From JBDHWG01 sp046328525 (GTDB taxonomy: Bacteria; Chloroflexota; Anaerolineae; Epilineales; JAHCIE01): DNA of 64,000 bases. A model generated the notes under the pieces. That model did no database searches. It was given only the letters and a program-made list of their open reading frames with translations, and was not told where the DNA came from. Both the position numbers and the translations under genes were made by a program. Shown piece after piece: positions 27,168-34,231 of the stretch (within the stretch, counting starts at the first letter, position 1; each line of letters starts with the position of its first letter). The stretch covers positions 248,001 to 312,000 of the forward strand of contig JAXLWK010000007.1 of assembly GCA_046328525.1 (NCBI GenBank), written 5' to 3'.

Positions 27168-27692
27168 CTAGAGTGGCCGATAAAAGATGACCGTCGGGTC
27201 GAACGAGCCGTCCGCGTTGCGCGCGTAGCCGGGGATGCTGCCGAGGCGCGTATAGCCGATTCGCTCGTACAGCATCTCCGCCGCGTCGCCCTCCCGCGTG
27301 TCGAGCACGAGGAGCTTGCGGCCGTCGGCGCGCGCCGCGTCCTCGACGGCGGCCATGAGCGCGGCGGCGATGCCCTGGCGGCGATACGCCGAGTGGACCA
27401 GCAACTTCTGGACCTCGGCGCGGTGCGAGCCGTTCGGGCGCGTCTCCAGCCCCAGGGCCACCGTGCCGACGATGCGGTCGTCGCGGCGCGCGACCAGCAG
27501 CAGGCGCTCGCCCGCCGCCACCTGCTCCAGGGCTTTCGTCCAGTAGGCGCGCGCCTCGTCGGCCGATAGCGGCGGCATGAACCCGACCGACGCGCCGCTG
27601 TTGACGCTGTCCTGCAACACGTCCACAAGCCCCTCAATCACCGCCGGCCCCGGCTCGCGAGTCACGCTGGCAATGGTCACGTTCGCCCCCAT
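27168..27692 (-). CDS. GNAT family N-acetyltransferase
   Basis: 174 aa. The acetyl-CoA-binding motif A is clear: VQKLLVHSAYRRQGIAAALM (R-x-x-G-x-G/A form RRQGIA), preceded by RIVGTVALGLETR and followed by KLLVLDTREGDAAEMLYERI and GYTRLGSIPGYA. Cytoplasmic transfer of acetyl from acetyl-CoA to an amine; substrate unknown. Middle gene of the FMN-reductase/GNAT/VOC operon. Confidence 0.87.
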   Translation of the reverse strand: MGANVTIASVTREPGPAVIEGLVDVLQDSVNSGASVGFMPPLSADEARAYWTKALEQVAAGERLLLVARRDDRIVGTVALGLETRPNGSHRAEVQKLLVHSAYRRQGIAAALMAAVEDAARADGRKLLVLDTREGDAAEMLYERIGYTRLGSIPGYARNADGSFDPTVIFYRPL

Positions 27693-27704
27693 CGGTCGTC
27701 CCCC

Positions 27705-28379
27705 CTACTCCGCCCGGTCTGTCGCAACGTCGGGCTGCTCGCCCAGGAACTCGTACCACTTCGCCTTCGTGCACGGGTAGTGCCTGGCCGCCTCCACCAG
27801 GTCCATGAACCCGACGATGTTCTGCTCGAAGCGCTCGGCGAGCTGCGGGTTGGCGATGCGCCCGTCGGCGTCGAACGCCTGGTGCGCCTGCGCCAGGGAG
27901 AACATCTCCGGGAAGACGCGCGCGCCCAGGTGCTCCAGGGGGATGCGCAGCGCCCACAGGCCGCGATTGCCGCCGGCCATAGACGGCGAGGCCGACAGCA
28001 GGAGGCCGTGCATCATGTTGAACGGCTGCGGCCGGTAGCGCGAAACCCAGTCAATGGCATTCTTGATGACGCCGGGCATCGAGGCATTGTACTCCGGCGA
28101 GGCGATCACGAACGCATCGTTTGCTTCCAGGCGGCGGCGGAACTCCTGCGTGCCAGCCGGGAACTCGCCCTTCCTTTCGACATCCTGGTCGAAGGACGGC
28201 GCATCGAACTCCTCCATCGAGGCGAAGTCCACGATCCCGCCGTGGCGCTCGATGACCTGGGCGGCCAGGCGCGCCAGGCGCACATTCAGGGAATCGTCGC
28301 GCAGCGACGCGCCAAACACCAGGAAACGCACCGTCTCCCGCGGCTGTCCATTGCTCGTACTATCCAACAACGCTGACAT
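27705..28379 (-). CDS. NADPH-dependent FMN reductase family protein
   Basis: 224 aa, flavodoxin-like fold. The phosphate-binding loop GASLRDDSLN near the N-terminus and the SPEYNASMPGVIKNAIDWVS motif are characteristic. GGAGAA precedes the ATG. It reduces FMN or quinone/azo-type acceptors with NAD(P)H in the cytoplasm. First gene of the operon; the region upstream (28380-28615) has no visible regulator gene. Confidence 0.87.
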   Translation of the reverse strand: MSALLDSTSNGQPRETVRFLVFGASLRDDSLNVRLARLAAQVIERHGGIVDFASMEEFDAPSFDQDVERKGEFPAGTQEFRRRLEANDAFVIASPEYNASMPGVIKNAIDWVSRYRPQPFNMMHGLLLSASPSMAGGNRGLWALRIPLEHLGARVFPEMFSLAQAHQAFDADGRIANPQLAERFEQNIVGFMDLVEAARHYPCTKAKWYEFLGEQPDVATDRAE

Positions 28380-28615
28380 GGCATTCTCCGTTATGCGCGG
28401 CTCGGAATGAGATACACCCTAATTGAAGCCTACCTACACTCTACACCCTCGCCATCCCGCCGATTGTCCTTGCCAGCGTCCTTTGTTGGACAGCCGCCCC
28501 ACTCCGCACGAAAGCGAACGGCAGACGCCGGAGCATTGCGGTGGCCCGAAACTTGCTGTCGCCCCAGCGGCGCTCCTGTCTGCGCTTTATCGTCGTGCAT
28601 CAACGAGGAGGACCC

Positions 28616-29383
28616 GTGAAAACCTTCTTTGAGACGCGGCCTGTCGTGGGGTCGCTCATTCTGTGGGCCGCGTGGCTCGTGTTCGTCATGCTGAGCGCGC
28701 TCGTCCTGGCCGCCCTCTTCCCCGGTCTCGCCGGCTACGGCTCGGGCGCGAGCGCCAGCCTTGTCATCATCCTCGTCGGCGTCGTTCTCGTCGCCGCGCT
28801 GCTCGCCGCCTTCCGCTGGTGGCGCATGGCCGGGTTTGTCGGCCCGTCGCAGTGGCGCAACCTGCGCCTGCTCTGGCTGCCCGCCCTCACCCTGCTACTG
28901 CCCCTGCTCGGCGGTGTCCGCCCGCTCGAGCCGGCCGTGATCGGCACACTGCTCGTCGGCTACGTCGCCACGGGCTTTGTCGAGGAGGGCCTGTACCGGG
29001 GCGCGATTCTCGGCCTGCTGCGCCCGACTGGCATCTGGCGCGCCGTCCTCATCTCGTCGCTCCTGTTTGGGTTGGCGCACCTGGGGAACATTCTGCTGCG
29101 CGGGACGCCGGGGCTGATCGCCCTGCAGGCTCTCGGCTCGGCGACTGGTGGCGTGGGGCTGGCGGCGCTGCGGCTGCGGACGCGCACGATCTGGCCGCTC
29201 ATCGCGCTGCACGCCCTGGCGGACCTGTTCATCCAGATGGGCGGGCTGCCCATCCCGCTGGCAAGCGCCGCCCACGACATCTTCCTGCTGGTCTACGGCA
29301 TCTATTTGCTGCGGCCGAGCATCCTGCCGCAGGTTGAGGCGGAGCCGGAAGAGAGGCGCGCGCTCGAACCCAGCCGCGCCTAG
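28616..29383 (+). CDS. CPBP-family intramembrane glutamic endopeptidase
   Basis: 255 aa. GTG 28616 with GAGGAGG five bases upstream is preferred over upstream in-frame codons. About seven to eight membrane helices. Abi/CPBP motifs are present: ATGFVEEGLYRGAILG (EE-x3-R), LLFGLAHLGN (motif 2 His) and ALHALADLFIQ (motif 3). The family is related to Rce1 and includes bacteriocin self-immunity proteins. The gene ends overlapping by four bases the end of the convergent ornithine cyclodeaminase-like gene. Confidence 0.87.
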   Translation: MKTFFETRPVVGSLILWAAWLVFVMLSALVLAALFPGLAGYGSGASASLVIILVGVVLVAALLAAFRWWRMAGFVGPSQWRNLRLLWLPALTLLLPLLGGVRPLEPAVIGTLLVGYVATGFVEEGLYRGAILGLLRPTGIWRAVLISSLLFGLAHLGNILLRGTPGLIALQALGSATGGVGLAALRLRTRTIWPLIALHALADLFIQMGGLPIPLASAAHDIFLLVYGIYLLRPSILPQVEAEPEERRALEPSRA

Positions 29384-30381
29384 ATGCGTGTCCCGCCGAG
29401 GTCCACCGCCGTCCCGACATCGCCCGCCAGCGCCTTAAGGTAGACGTGATACCCGGCCGCCAGGTCCTCGACGGCCAGGCCGAGCGACTTGAACAGGGTG
29501 ATGTCCGCCGGGCTGCGCCGCCCCTCGACGCGCCCGATGAGCAGGTCGCCCAACTCCCCCTGAATGTGGCTGTCGTCCACAGCGCCCTCCTGCTTTGGGA
29601 ACAGGAAGTCGCCGGCTTCGTTCAGCGCCGACTCGCGGCGGTCCACGTACATGCGCGACCGCGCCACCGCCTGCGTATCCAGCTCGCGGGCAAACGGCAC
29701 GCTCGACCCGACGGCGTTGACGTGCGCGCCCGCCGCGATCCACGCGCCCTGGAGCACCGGCGCCGCCGCCGAGGTCACGGTGCAGATGAGGTCGGCGCCG
29801 TCCACGGCCTCTTGCGCCGAGTCGCTCACCTCGATTTCGACGTTGTGCCGTTCCCCCTCGCGCTGGGCGAACTCCTGGGCGTTGTCGGTGGTGCGGCTCC
29901 AGACGCGGATGCGGCGGATCGGTCGGACGCTGAGCATGGCGGCCAGGTGCGTCTCCGCCTGGGCGCCGGAGCCGAGGATCGCCAGGTCGCCCGCGTCCTC
30001 CCGCGCCAGCGCCCGCGTCGCCACGCCCGTCACCGCCGCCGTCCGAATGGCCGTGATCGCGGTGGCGTCAATAATCGCCAGCGGCCGGCCGTGGCTCGTC
30101 TCGAACAGGATGACCGCGCCCTGGTGCGACTCGTAGGGCGTGCCGCGATTGCCGGGGAACACGCTCACAACCTTCAGGCCCATGACCGACATCTCGCCCC
30201 CGACGAAGGCCGGCATCATGCCGAGCGCGCCGAGGCGGTCCGGCAGCCACATGACCGGGCGTAGCGGCAGGATGGCGTCGCCCCGCGCCAGCGTTTGCAG
30301 GGCGTCGGCCATGACCTCGATCGCGTCGGACATGGGCAGGAGCGCCGCGACCTCGGCGCCGTTGATGAGCAGGACGTTCAT
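29380..30381 (-). CDS. Ornithine cyclodeaminase / mu-crystallin family protein
   Basis: 333 aa from ATG 30381 (MNVLLINGAEVAALLPMSDA), with AGGAGG upstream. Rossmann NAD(P)-binding motif AILGSGAQAETHLAAM; other family blocks are FPGNRGTPYESHQGAVILFE and AVGSSVPFARELD. Members are ornithine cyclodeaminases, alanine dehydrogenases or ketimine reductases; the sequence alone does not decide. It lies downstream of glnA on the same strand, but the glnA terminator at 30401-30440 separates them. Confidence 0.87.
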   Translation of the reverse strand: MNVLLINGAEVAALLPMSDAIEVMADALQTLARGDAILPLRPVMWLPDRLGALGMMPAFVGGEMSVMGLKVVSVFPGNRGTPYESHQGAVILFETSHGRPLAIIDATAITAIRTAAVTGVATRALAREDAGDLAILGSGAQAETHLAAMLSVRPIRRIRVWSRTTDNAQEFAQREGERHNVEIEVSDSAQEAVDGADLICTVTSAAAPVLQGAWIAAGAHVNAVGSSVPFARELDTQAVARSRMYVDRRESALNEAGDFLFPKQEGAVDDSHIQGELGDLLIGRVEGRRSPADITLFKSLGLAVEDLAAGYHVYLKALAGDVGTAVDLGGTRI

Positions 30382-30400
30382 CGGCAAGCCTCCTGAGGGC

Positions 30401-30440
30401 AATAAAAGACCCGACACGTCCTTTCGGGCCTGTCGGGTCT
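30401..30440 (-). terminator. Intrinsic terminator of glnA
   Basis: On the minus strand: AGACCCGACA stem (30440-30431), 14-base loop, TGTCGGGTCT (30416-30407), then TTTATT. Thirteen bases after the glnA stop. Confidence 0.85.
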
Positions 30441-30453
30441 GGCAGGTGCGAGA

Positions 30454-31794
30454 CTACAGGATTTCCAGGTAGTGGTCCACTTCCCACTGGCTGACCTGGG
30501 TGCGGTACTCGTCCCACTCCTCCGTCTTGGCGCGCAGGAACGCCTCGTAGGCGTGCGCCCCCAGCGCCTGCTGGATCAACTCGTCCTTCGCCAGCTCGTC
30601 CAGCGCCTCCCTGAGCGAGCCAGGCAGCGTGGCGACGCCGCGCTCCATCAGCTCGTCGGCGTCCCAGTGGAACACGTCCTCCTCGACCGGCGGCGGCGGC
30701 TGCAAGTTCTGGTTGACGCCGCTCAGGCCGGCGTGGAGCATGGCGGCGAAGGCCAGGTAGGGGTTGCAGCTCGGATCGGGGCAGCGCAGCTCGAGGCGCG
30801 TGCTCTGCTCGCGGCCCGGCGAGTAGCGCGGGATCCGGATCAGGGCCGAGCGGTTGATCTGCGCCCAGCACACGTAGACCGGCGCTTCGTAGCCCGGCAC
30901 GAGCCGCTTGTAGGAGTTCACGGTCGGCGCGACCAGGGCGGCAAGGGCGCGGGCGTGCGCCATCTGGCCGGCCATGAACGAGTAGGCCATCGGCGAGAGC
31001 TTGTACGGGTCGTCGGCGCGGTAGAACAGGTTCTGACCGTCGCGGAAGAGGCTCTGGTGGGTGTGCATGCCGCTGCCGGCGATGCCATAGATCGGCTTGG
31101 GCATGAACGTCGCGTACAGACCGTGGCGCTGCGCAATCGCCTTCACGGTGTACTTGAACGTCACGGCGTTGTCGGCCGAGGTTAGGGCGTCGGCGTAGCG
31201 GAAGTCAATCTCGTGCTGGCCCGGGCCGACCTCGTGGTGGATCATCTCCACCTCCAGCCCCATGTCTTCGAGGGCGCGCGTAATGTCCTGGCGCACCAGA
31301 CTCGCTTCGTCGCGGGGCGAGATGTCGAAGTAGCCGCCGACATCGTGGGGAGCGGGGCGGATGCGGCCGTTCTCGGGCGTGAACAGGTAGAACTCCAGCT
31401 CGACGCCCGTGTTGTAGGTCAGGCCCTGCTGGGCGGCGAGGTCTACCGCGTGGCGCAGGATTCGCCGCGGGTCGCCGTCGAACGGGTCGCCGTTCGGCGT
31501 GAAGATGTCGCACACCAGGCGCGCCACCTTGCCCGCCTGCTGGCCCCACGGGAGAACGCGGTAGGTGTCGGCATCCGGCACGAGGAACATGTCGGATTCC
31601 TGGATGCGCGTGAAGCCCTCGATGGACGAGCCGTCGAACCAGATGCCGCGATCGAAGGCCTCCTGCAGGCGCTCGACAGGCAGTGTCACACTTTTTGTAA
31701 TGCCGACCACGTCTATGAATTGGAGATTGACAAACTTCACGTCGTCGGTCTTGGCGCGCGCCAAGACATCTTGTTGTTCAGGCGTCAGGGCCAT
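30454..31794 (-). CDS. glnA: Glutamine synthetase, type I (GSI-alpha size)
   Basis: 446 aa. ATP + glutamate + ammonia to glutamine; cytoplasmic dodecamer. Signatures: IWFDGSSIEGFTRIQESDMF, GVELEFYLFTPENG, GSGMHTHQSLF, and NSYKRLVPGYEAPVYVCWA. The length and absence of the ~25-residue insertion put it with the GSI-alpha class, usually not adenylylated and feedback-inhibited instead. The N-terminus has DVVGITKSVTLP where many relatives have G-x-x-K-x-V, which is normal. ATG with GGAGG upstream. It has its own strong promoter (31868-31896), a leader hairpin (31825-31847) and a terminator, so it is monocistronic. Confidence 0.95.
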   Translation of the reverse strand: MALTPEQQDVLARAKTDDVKFVNLQFIDVVGITKSVTLPVERLQEAFDRGIWFDGSSIEGFTRIQESDMFLVPDADTYRVLPWGQQAGKVARLVCDIFTPNGDPFDGDPRRILRHAVDLAAQQGLTYNTGVELEFYLFTPENGRIRPAPHDVGGYFDISPRDEASLVRQDITRALEDMGLEVEMIHHEVGPGQHEIDFRYADALTSADNAVTFKYTVKAIAQRHGLYATFMPKPIYGIAGSGMHTHQSLFRDGQNLFYRADDPYKLSPMAYSFMAGQMAHARALAALVAPTVNSYKRLVPGYEAPVYVCWAQINRSALIRIPRYSPGREQSTRLELRCPDPSCNPYLAFAAMLHAGLSGVNQNLQPPPPVEEDVFHWDADELMERGVATLPGSLREALDELAKDELIQQALGAHAYEAFLRAKTEEWDEYRTQVSQWEVDHYLEIL

Positions 31795-31824
31795 ATTCCG
31801 TTTTCCTCCGTGTTTGGCAAGAAG

Positions 31825-31847
31825 AATGGCCGCGTCAGGCGGCCATT
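31825..31847 (-). promoter_or_regulatory. Hairpin in the glnA leader
   Basis: AATGGCCGC / GCGGCCATT, 9-bp perfect stem with a 5-base loop, between the predicted transcription start (~31861) and the glnA start codon. Followed by CTTCTTGCC, not a clean U-run. It may be an attenuator, a protein-binding site or an mRNA stabiliser; function inferred from position. Confidence 0.5.
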
Positions 31848-31867
31848 GCCCAGGTGGTATGACCGCG

Positions 31868-31896
31868 ATTGTACCTTAAGTCGCCAGCCGTGTCAA
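31868..31896 (-). promoter_or_regulatory. Near-consensus promoter of glnA
   Basis: Minus strand: -35 TTGACA (31896-31891), 17-base spacer, -10 TACAAT (31873-31868). The -35 box overlaps the stop codon of the upstream membrane-protein gene. Confidence 0.8.
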
Positions 31897-32261
31897 AAGG
31901 CGGCGAACCGGCGGTTGTGCCGCGCCATCCAGTCGAGCAGAAACAGCACGCCGACGGCGCATGGGATGCCGGCGATGAGCGCGTAGACCGACCACGGGAA
32001 GCGCCCCCACGCCGACGCCACGTACCAAGCGGCAAACCCGATGAGCGCGACGCCCGTCAGCCAGCCCCAGCGCCACGAGACGGCCAGGAGGGCGAGCAGG
32101 AACCACGTCGGCAGGAGGTGCATGAACAGCGCGACGAGGGTTTCCCAGACACCGTACCCCTGACCGAACACGTCCAGGGCGAACAGGCTGATGAACGCAA
32201 TGAAGAGGGCCAGCAGCGCCCTGGGCGTCCAGAACAAGACCCGCTGCCACACGCCCGGCAT
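31893..32261 (-). CDS. Small integral membrane protein, unknown
   Basis: 122 aa with four predicted membrane helices (e.g. ALLALFIAFISLFALDVF, LPTWFLLALLAVSW, VALIGFAAWYVASAW, ALIAGIPCAVGVLFLLDW). The ATG follows AAGGGGGTG. Related short proteins are common in Chloroflexota and other soil bacteria, but I know no function. The stop overlaps the glnA promoter. Confidence 0.75.
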   Translation of the reverse strand: MPGVWQRVLFWTPRALLALFIAFISLFALDVFGQGYGVWETLVALFMHLLPTWFLLALLAVSWRWGWLTGVALIGFAAWYVASAWGRFPWSVYALIAGIPCAVGVLFLLDWMARHNRRFAAF

Positions 32262-32445
32262 GTCATCACCCCCTTTCGAGCCTGCCCCCCTCTTCCATTG
32301 AACACCCGTCGGCCGCGCCTGTCAATGGGCAATCGGCACGCCAATCGGGGGCCTGTTCCCTGGAAGGAACGGCCCCCGATTCAGTGTCATTCGCCTGCTA
32401 CGCGACTTACGCGACTACTGGTGTGTCACAACAAGCCACGTCTTC

Positions 32446-32503
32446 CGTAGTGACGACTTGAGTCGTTCTGCGGCCGTAGGAAGCGACTGAAGTCGCTACT
32501 ACG
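32446..32503. repeat. Dispersed double-hairpin repeat, most complete copy
   Basis: Two successive small palindromes: GTGACGACTTGAGTCGTT and AAGCGACTGAAGTCGCTACT. The ends CGTAG and CTACG are complementary. Related copies at 9541-9583 and 54473-54517. The 270-base gap between the membrane protein and the rhodanese gene holds nothing else recognised. Confidence 0.75.
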
Positions 32504-32531
32504 TTCTCGTCATCTTTGTCATAGACCACTA

Positions 32532-33077
32532 CTACTGTGTCGGCAACCCGGCCGTCTTCCAGGCCGCCCAGCCGCCCAACAGAGCATGCACGTTCTTGTA
32601 CCCCTTGCCCATTAGTGTGTCCGCCTCACGGGCAGACTCTTGTTCGGACGGTCAGGCACAATAGACGATGAGTTCCTTGTCCTGCGGCAAACGGCTGAGA
32701 TACTTGTCTACGTCGTTCACCGGCACGTTGATCGCGCCCTTGATATGCCCCTGCGCGAACTCCTGGGCCGAGCGCGCATCCACGAACAGAACGTTGGGGT
32801 CGGTGAGCTTCTGCTTCGCCTGGTCCAGGTTGATGCGCGGCACGTGGGCCAGCTGGGCGTTCGCGGCGGCGGCCACGGTCACGTCGAACTGCGGTGTCGG
32901 GAGGGCCTGCGACGCCGGATTCTGCGCCTGGGCGGGCGATTGGGGCGCGGCGACCTGGGTCGAACTGGACGGGTTGACGGCCTTGCCGAGCACAAAGCCC
33001 AACCCAAGCACAGCCAGGACGGCCACCACGCCGAGGATGCCGTATAAGACCCGGCGATCCATCCGAATGGTGATCAT
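32532..33077 (-). CDS. Membrane-anchored rhodanese, candidate selenoprotein (UGA at codon 142)
   Basis: ATG 33077 with AAGGAG upstream. One N-terminal membrane helix (~10-30), an Ala/Pro/Gln-rich linker, then a rhodanese domain facing outward: LFVDARSAQEFAQGHIKGAI. The catalytic loop reads VYCA, then TGA (32654-32652), then PSEQESAREADTLMGKGYKN and a proper C-terminal end NVHALLGGWAAWKTAGLPTQ before TAG at 32534-32532. Without decoding the TGA the protein stops at residue 141, two residues into the active loop. Related membrane rhodaneses, as I recall them, have YCACP here, so TGA replaces a Cys and would give a C-A-Sec motif. A SECIS-like hairpin follows (32619-32637). A plain nonsense mutation is the alternative, but the unspoiled distal frame argues against it. 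Confidence 0.72.
32619..32637 (-). promoter_or_regulatory. Candidate bacterial SECIS element (rhodanese gene)
   Basis: RNA after the UGA: 14 bases, then GUCUGCC, loop CGUGA, then GGCGGAC. This gives seven pairs, one of them U-G, and a five-base loop whose second and third bases are GU. The loop starts at the 22nd base after UGA, within the range known for bacterial Sec-insertion hairpins. Confidence 0.6.
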
Positions 33078-33213
33078 GCACTTCTCCTTCCATGCGACCC
33101 CGGTGTGTTCCGACGGCCGCGAATTGCTCTGTAACTATAGGCCAATCACGTCAAAACGCTAGTTTTTGCGCATCCCCTATCCCCCGCCGGCGCCCCCCTC
33201 GTCTCCCCCCGCC

Positions 33214-33233
33214 GGCGGGGGGATGGGAGGTTC
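33214..33233 (-). terminator. C6GCCGGCG6 palindrome after the deacylase gene
   Basis: Perfect palindrome flanked by T/A, five bases past the stop of the minus-strand deacylase. A second GCCGGC-containing C-tract lies just upstream (~33180). No U-run; it could be a terminator or a REP-like element, as at 20657-20692. Confidence 0.45.
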
Positions 33234-33237
33234 TCCG

Positions 33238-34194
33238 TCACACGCCGATGCCGAGGAGGGGGTCGCCGTTGTTCATGGCGAGGGTGCTCACCAGGAACAT
33301 GACGACGCCCGTCACCGGCGATGTCGCCACCTCGACGGTGTTACCCAGGAAGTCGTCAATATGCCCGATCTGCTGCCCCTGCACCACCGTGTCGCCGATG
33401 TTCACCGCCGGATACCACAGCCCATCGTGGGACGCGCGCATCCAGACGAACTCGTTGAGCACCCGCGCCGGCGCGGTCGCGGGCGGCGCCGGCGCGCGCG
33501 TCACACCCAGGTGCGCCACGGCGCGCTGCAAGCCGTCGTACATCTCCTGGCAGTCGGCCGCCGACCACAACCCCTGCCCGCCCACCTCGGCCAGCACCGC
33601 TGGTATGCCCGCCTCCGCCGCCGCGGACGTGGTTGAGCCGCCTACCACGCTCACGATGATGTTGGGCAGGCCGAACGCCTGGGCCAGGGCCATCGAGCGC
33701 TCATACACGTCCGTGCTATCCGTCCGCCGCAGGATGCTGAACGGAACGAGCGCCTCGTTGAGATCGCCGCCGTGCAGGTCAATGTAGGCATCGGCGCGGC
33801 GAATCAGGTTCTGGAAGATCCAATCGGCGAGCTGCTGGGCATAGGAGCCGTTGGGATCGCCGGGGAACTGGCGGTTGAGGTTCTTGTCGTCCGGCGGCGC
33901 GAGGTAGATGGCGCGCTTCGCAAACGAGGTCATGCTGACGATGGGCGCGATCACGACCTGGCCGTAGAGCTGCGCCGCGTCCAGCTCGCGCGCCAGTCTG
34001 TACGTCGTGTGAATGGCAACATACTCGGCGGCGTGTACGCCGGAGGTCACGACCAGGGTCGGGCCGGGGTACGCGCCGTTGAACACGAACAGCGGCATCT
34101 TTGTGGCGACACCGGCCAGGGTCAGCTCCAGGACGGTTTTCGCAGACTGCCCCGGCTCGACGCGCAGCCCCAGAATCTCGAACGTGTCCTTCAT
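33238..34194 (-). CDS. Succinylglutamate desuccinylase/aspartoacylase-type M14 hydrolase
   Basis: 318 aa. Zinc-site motifs: TSGVHAAEYVAI (His and Glu ligands) and YIDLHGGDLNE (second His), with catalytic Glu in LAEVGGQGLW. KNLNRQFPGDPNGS supplies the Arg/Asn residues for carboxylate binding. The C-terminal ~90 residues form the small beta domain of the AstE/AspA family. Predicted Zn-dependent deacylase or carboxypeptidase of N-acyl amino acids or small amides. The S9-type gene upstream ends ~38 bases before, on the same strand, so the two may be cotranscribed as a peptide-breakdown pair. Confidence 0.85.
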   Translation of the reverse strand: MKDTFEILGLRVEPGQSAKTVLELTLAGVATKMPLFVFNGAYPGPTLVVTSGVHAAEYVAIHTTYRLARELDAAQLYGQVVIAPIVSMTSFAKRAIYLAPPDDKNLNRQFPGDPNGSYAQQLADWIFQNLIRRADAYIDLHGGDLNEALVPFSILRRTDSTDVYERSMALAQAFGLPNIIVSVVGGSTTSAAAEAGIPAVLAEVGGQGLWSAADCQEMYDGLQRAVAHLGVTRAPAPPATAPARVLNEFVWMRASHDGLWYPAVNIGDTVVQGQQIGHIDDFLGNTVEVATSPVTGVVMFLVSTLAMNNGDPLLGIGV

Positions 34195-34231
34195 GGCACC
34201 TCTCCGTGGGGTTGTACCCTATTCCGTCCGA

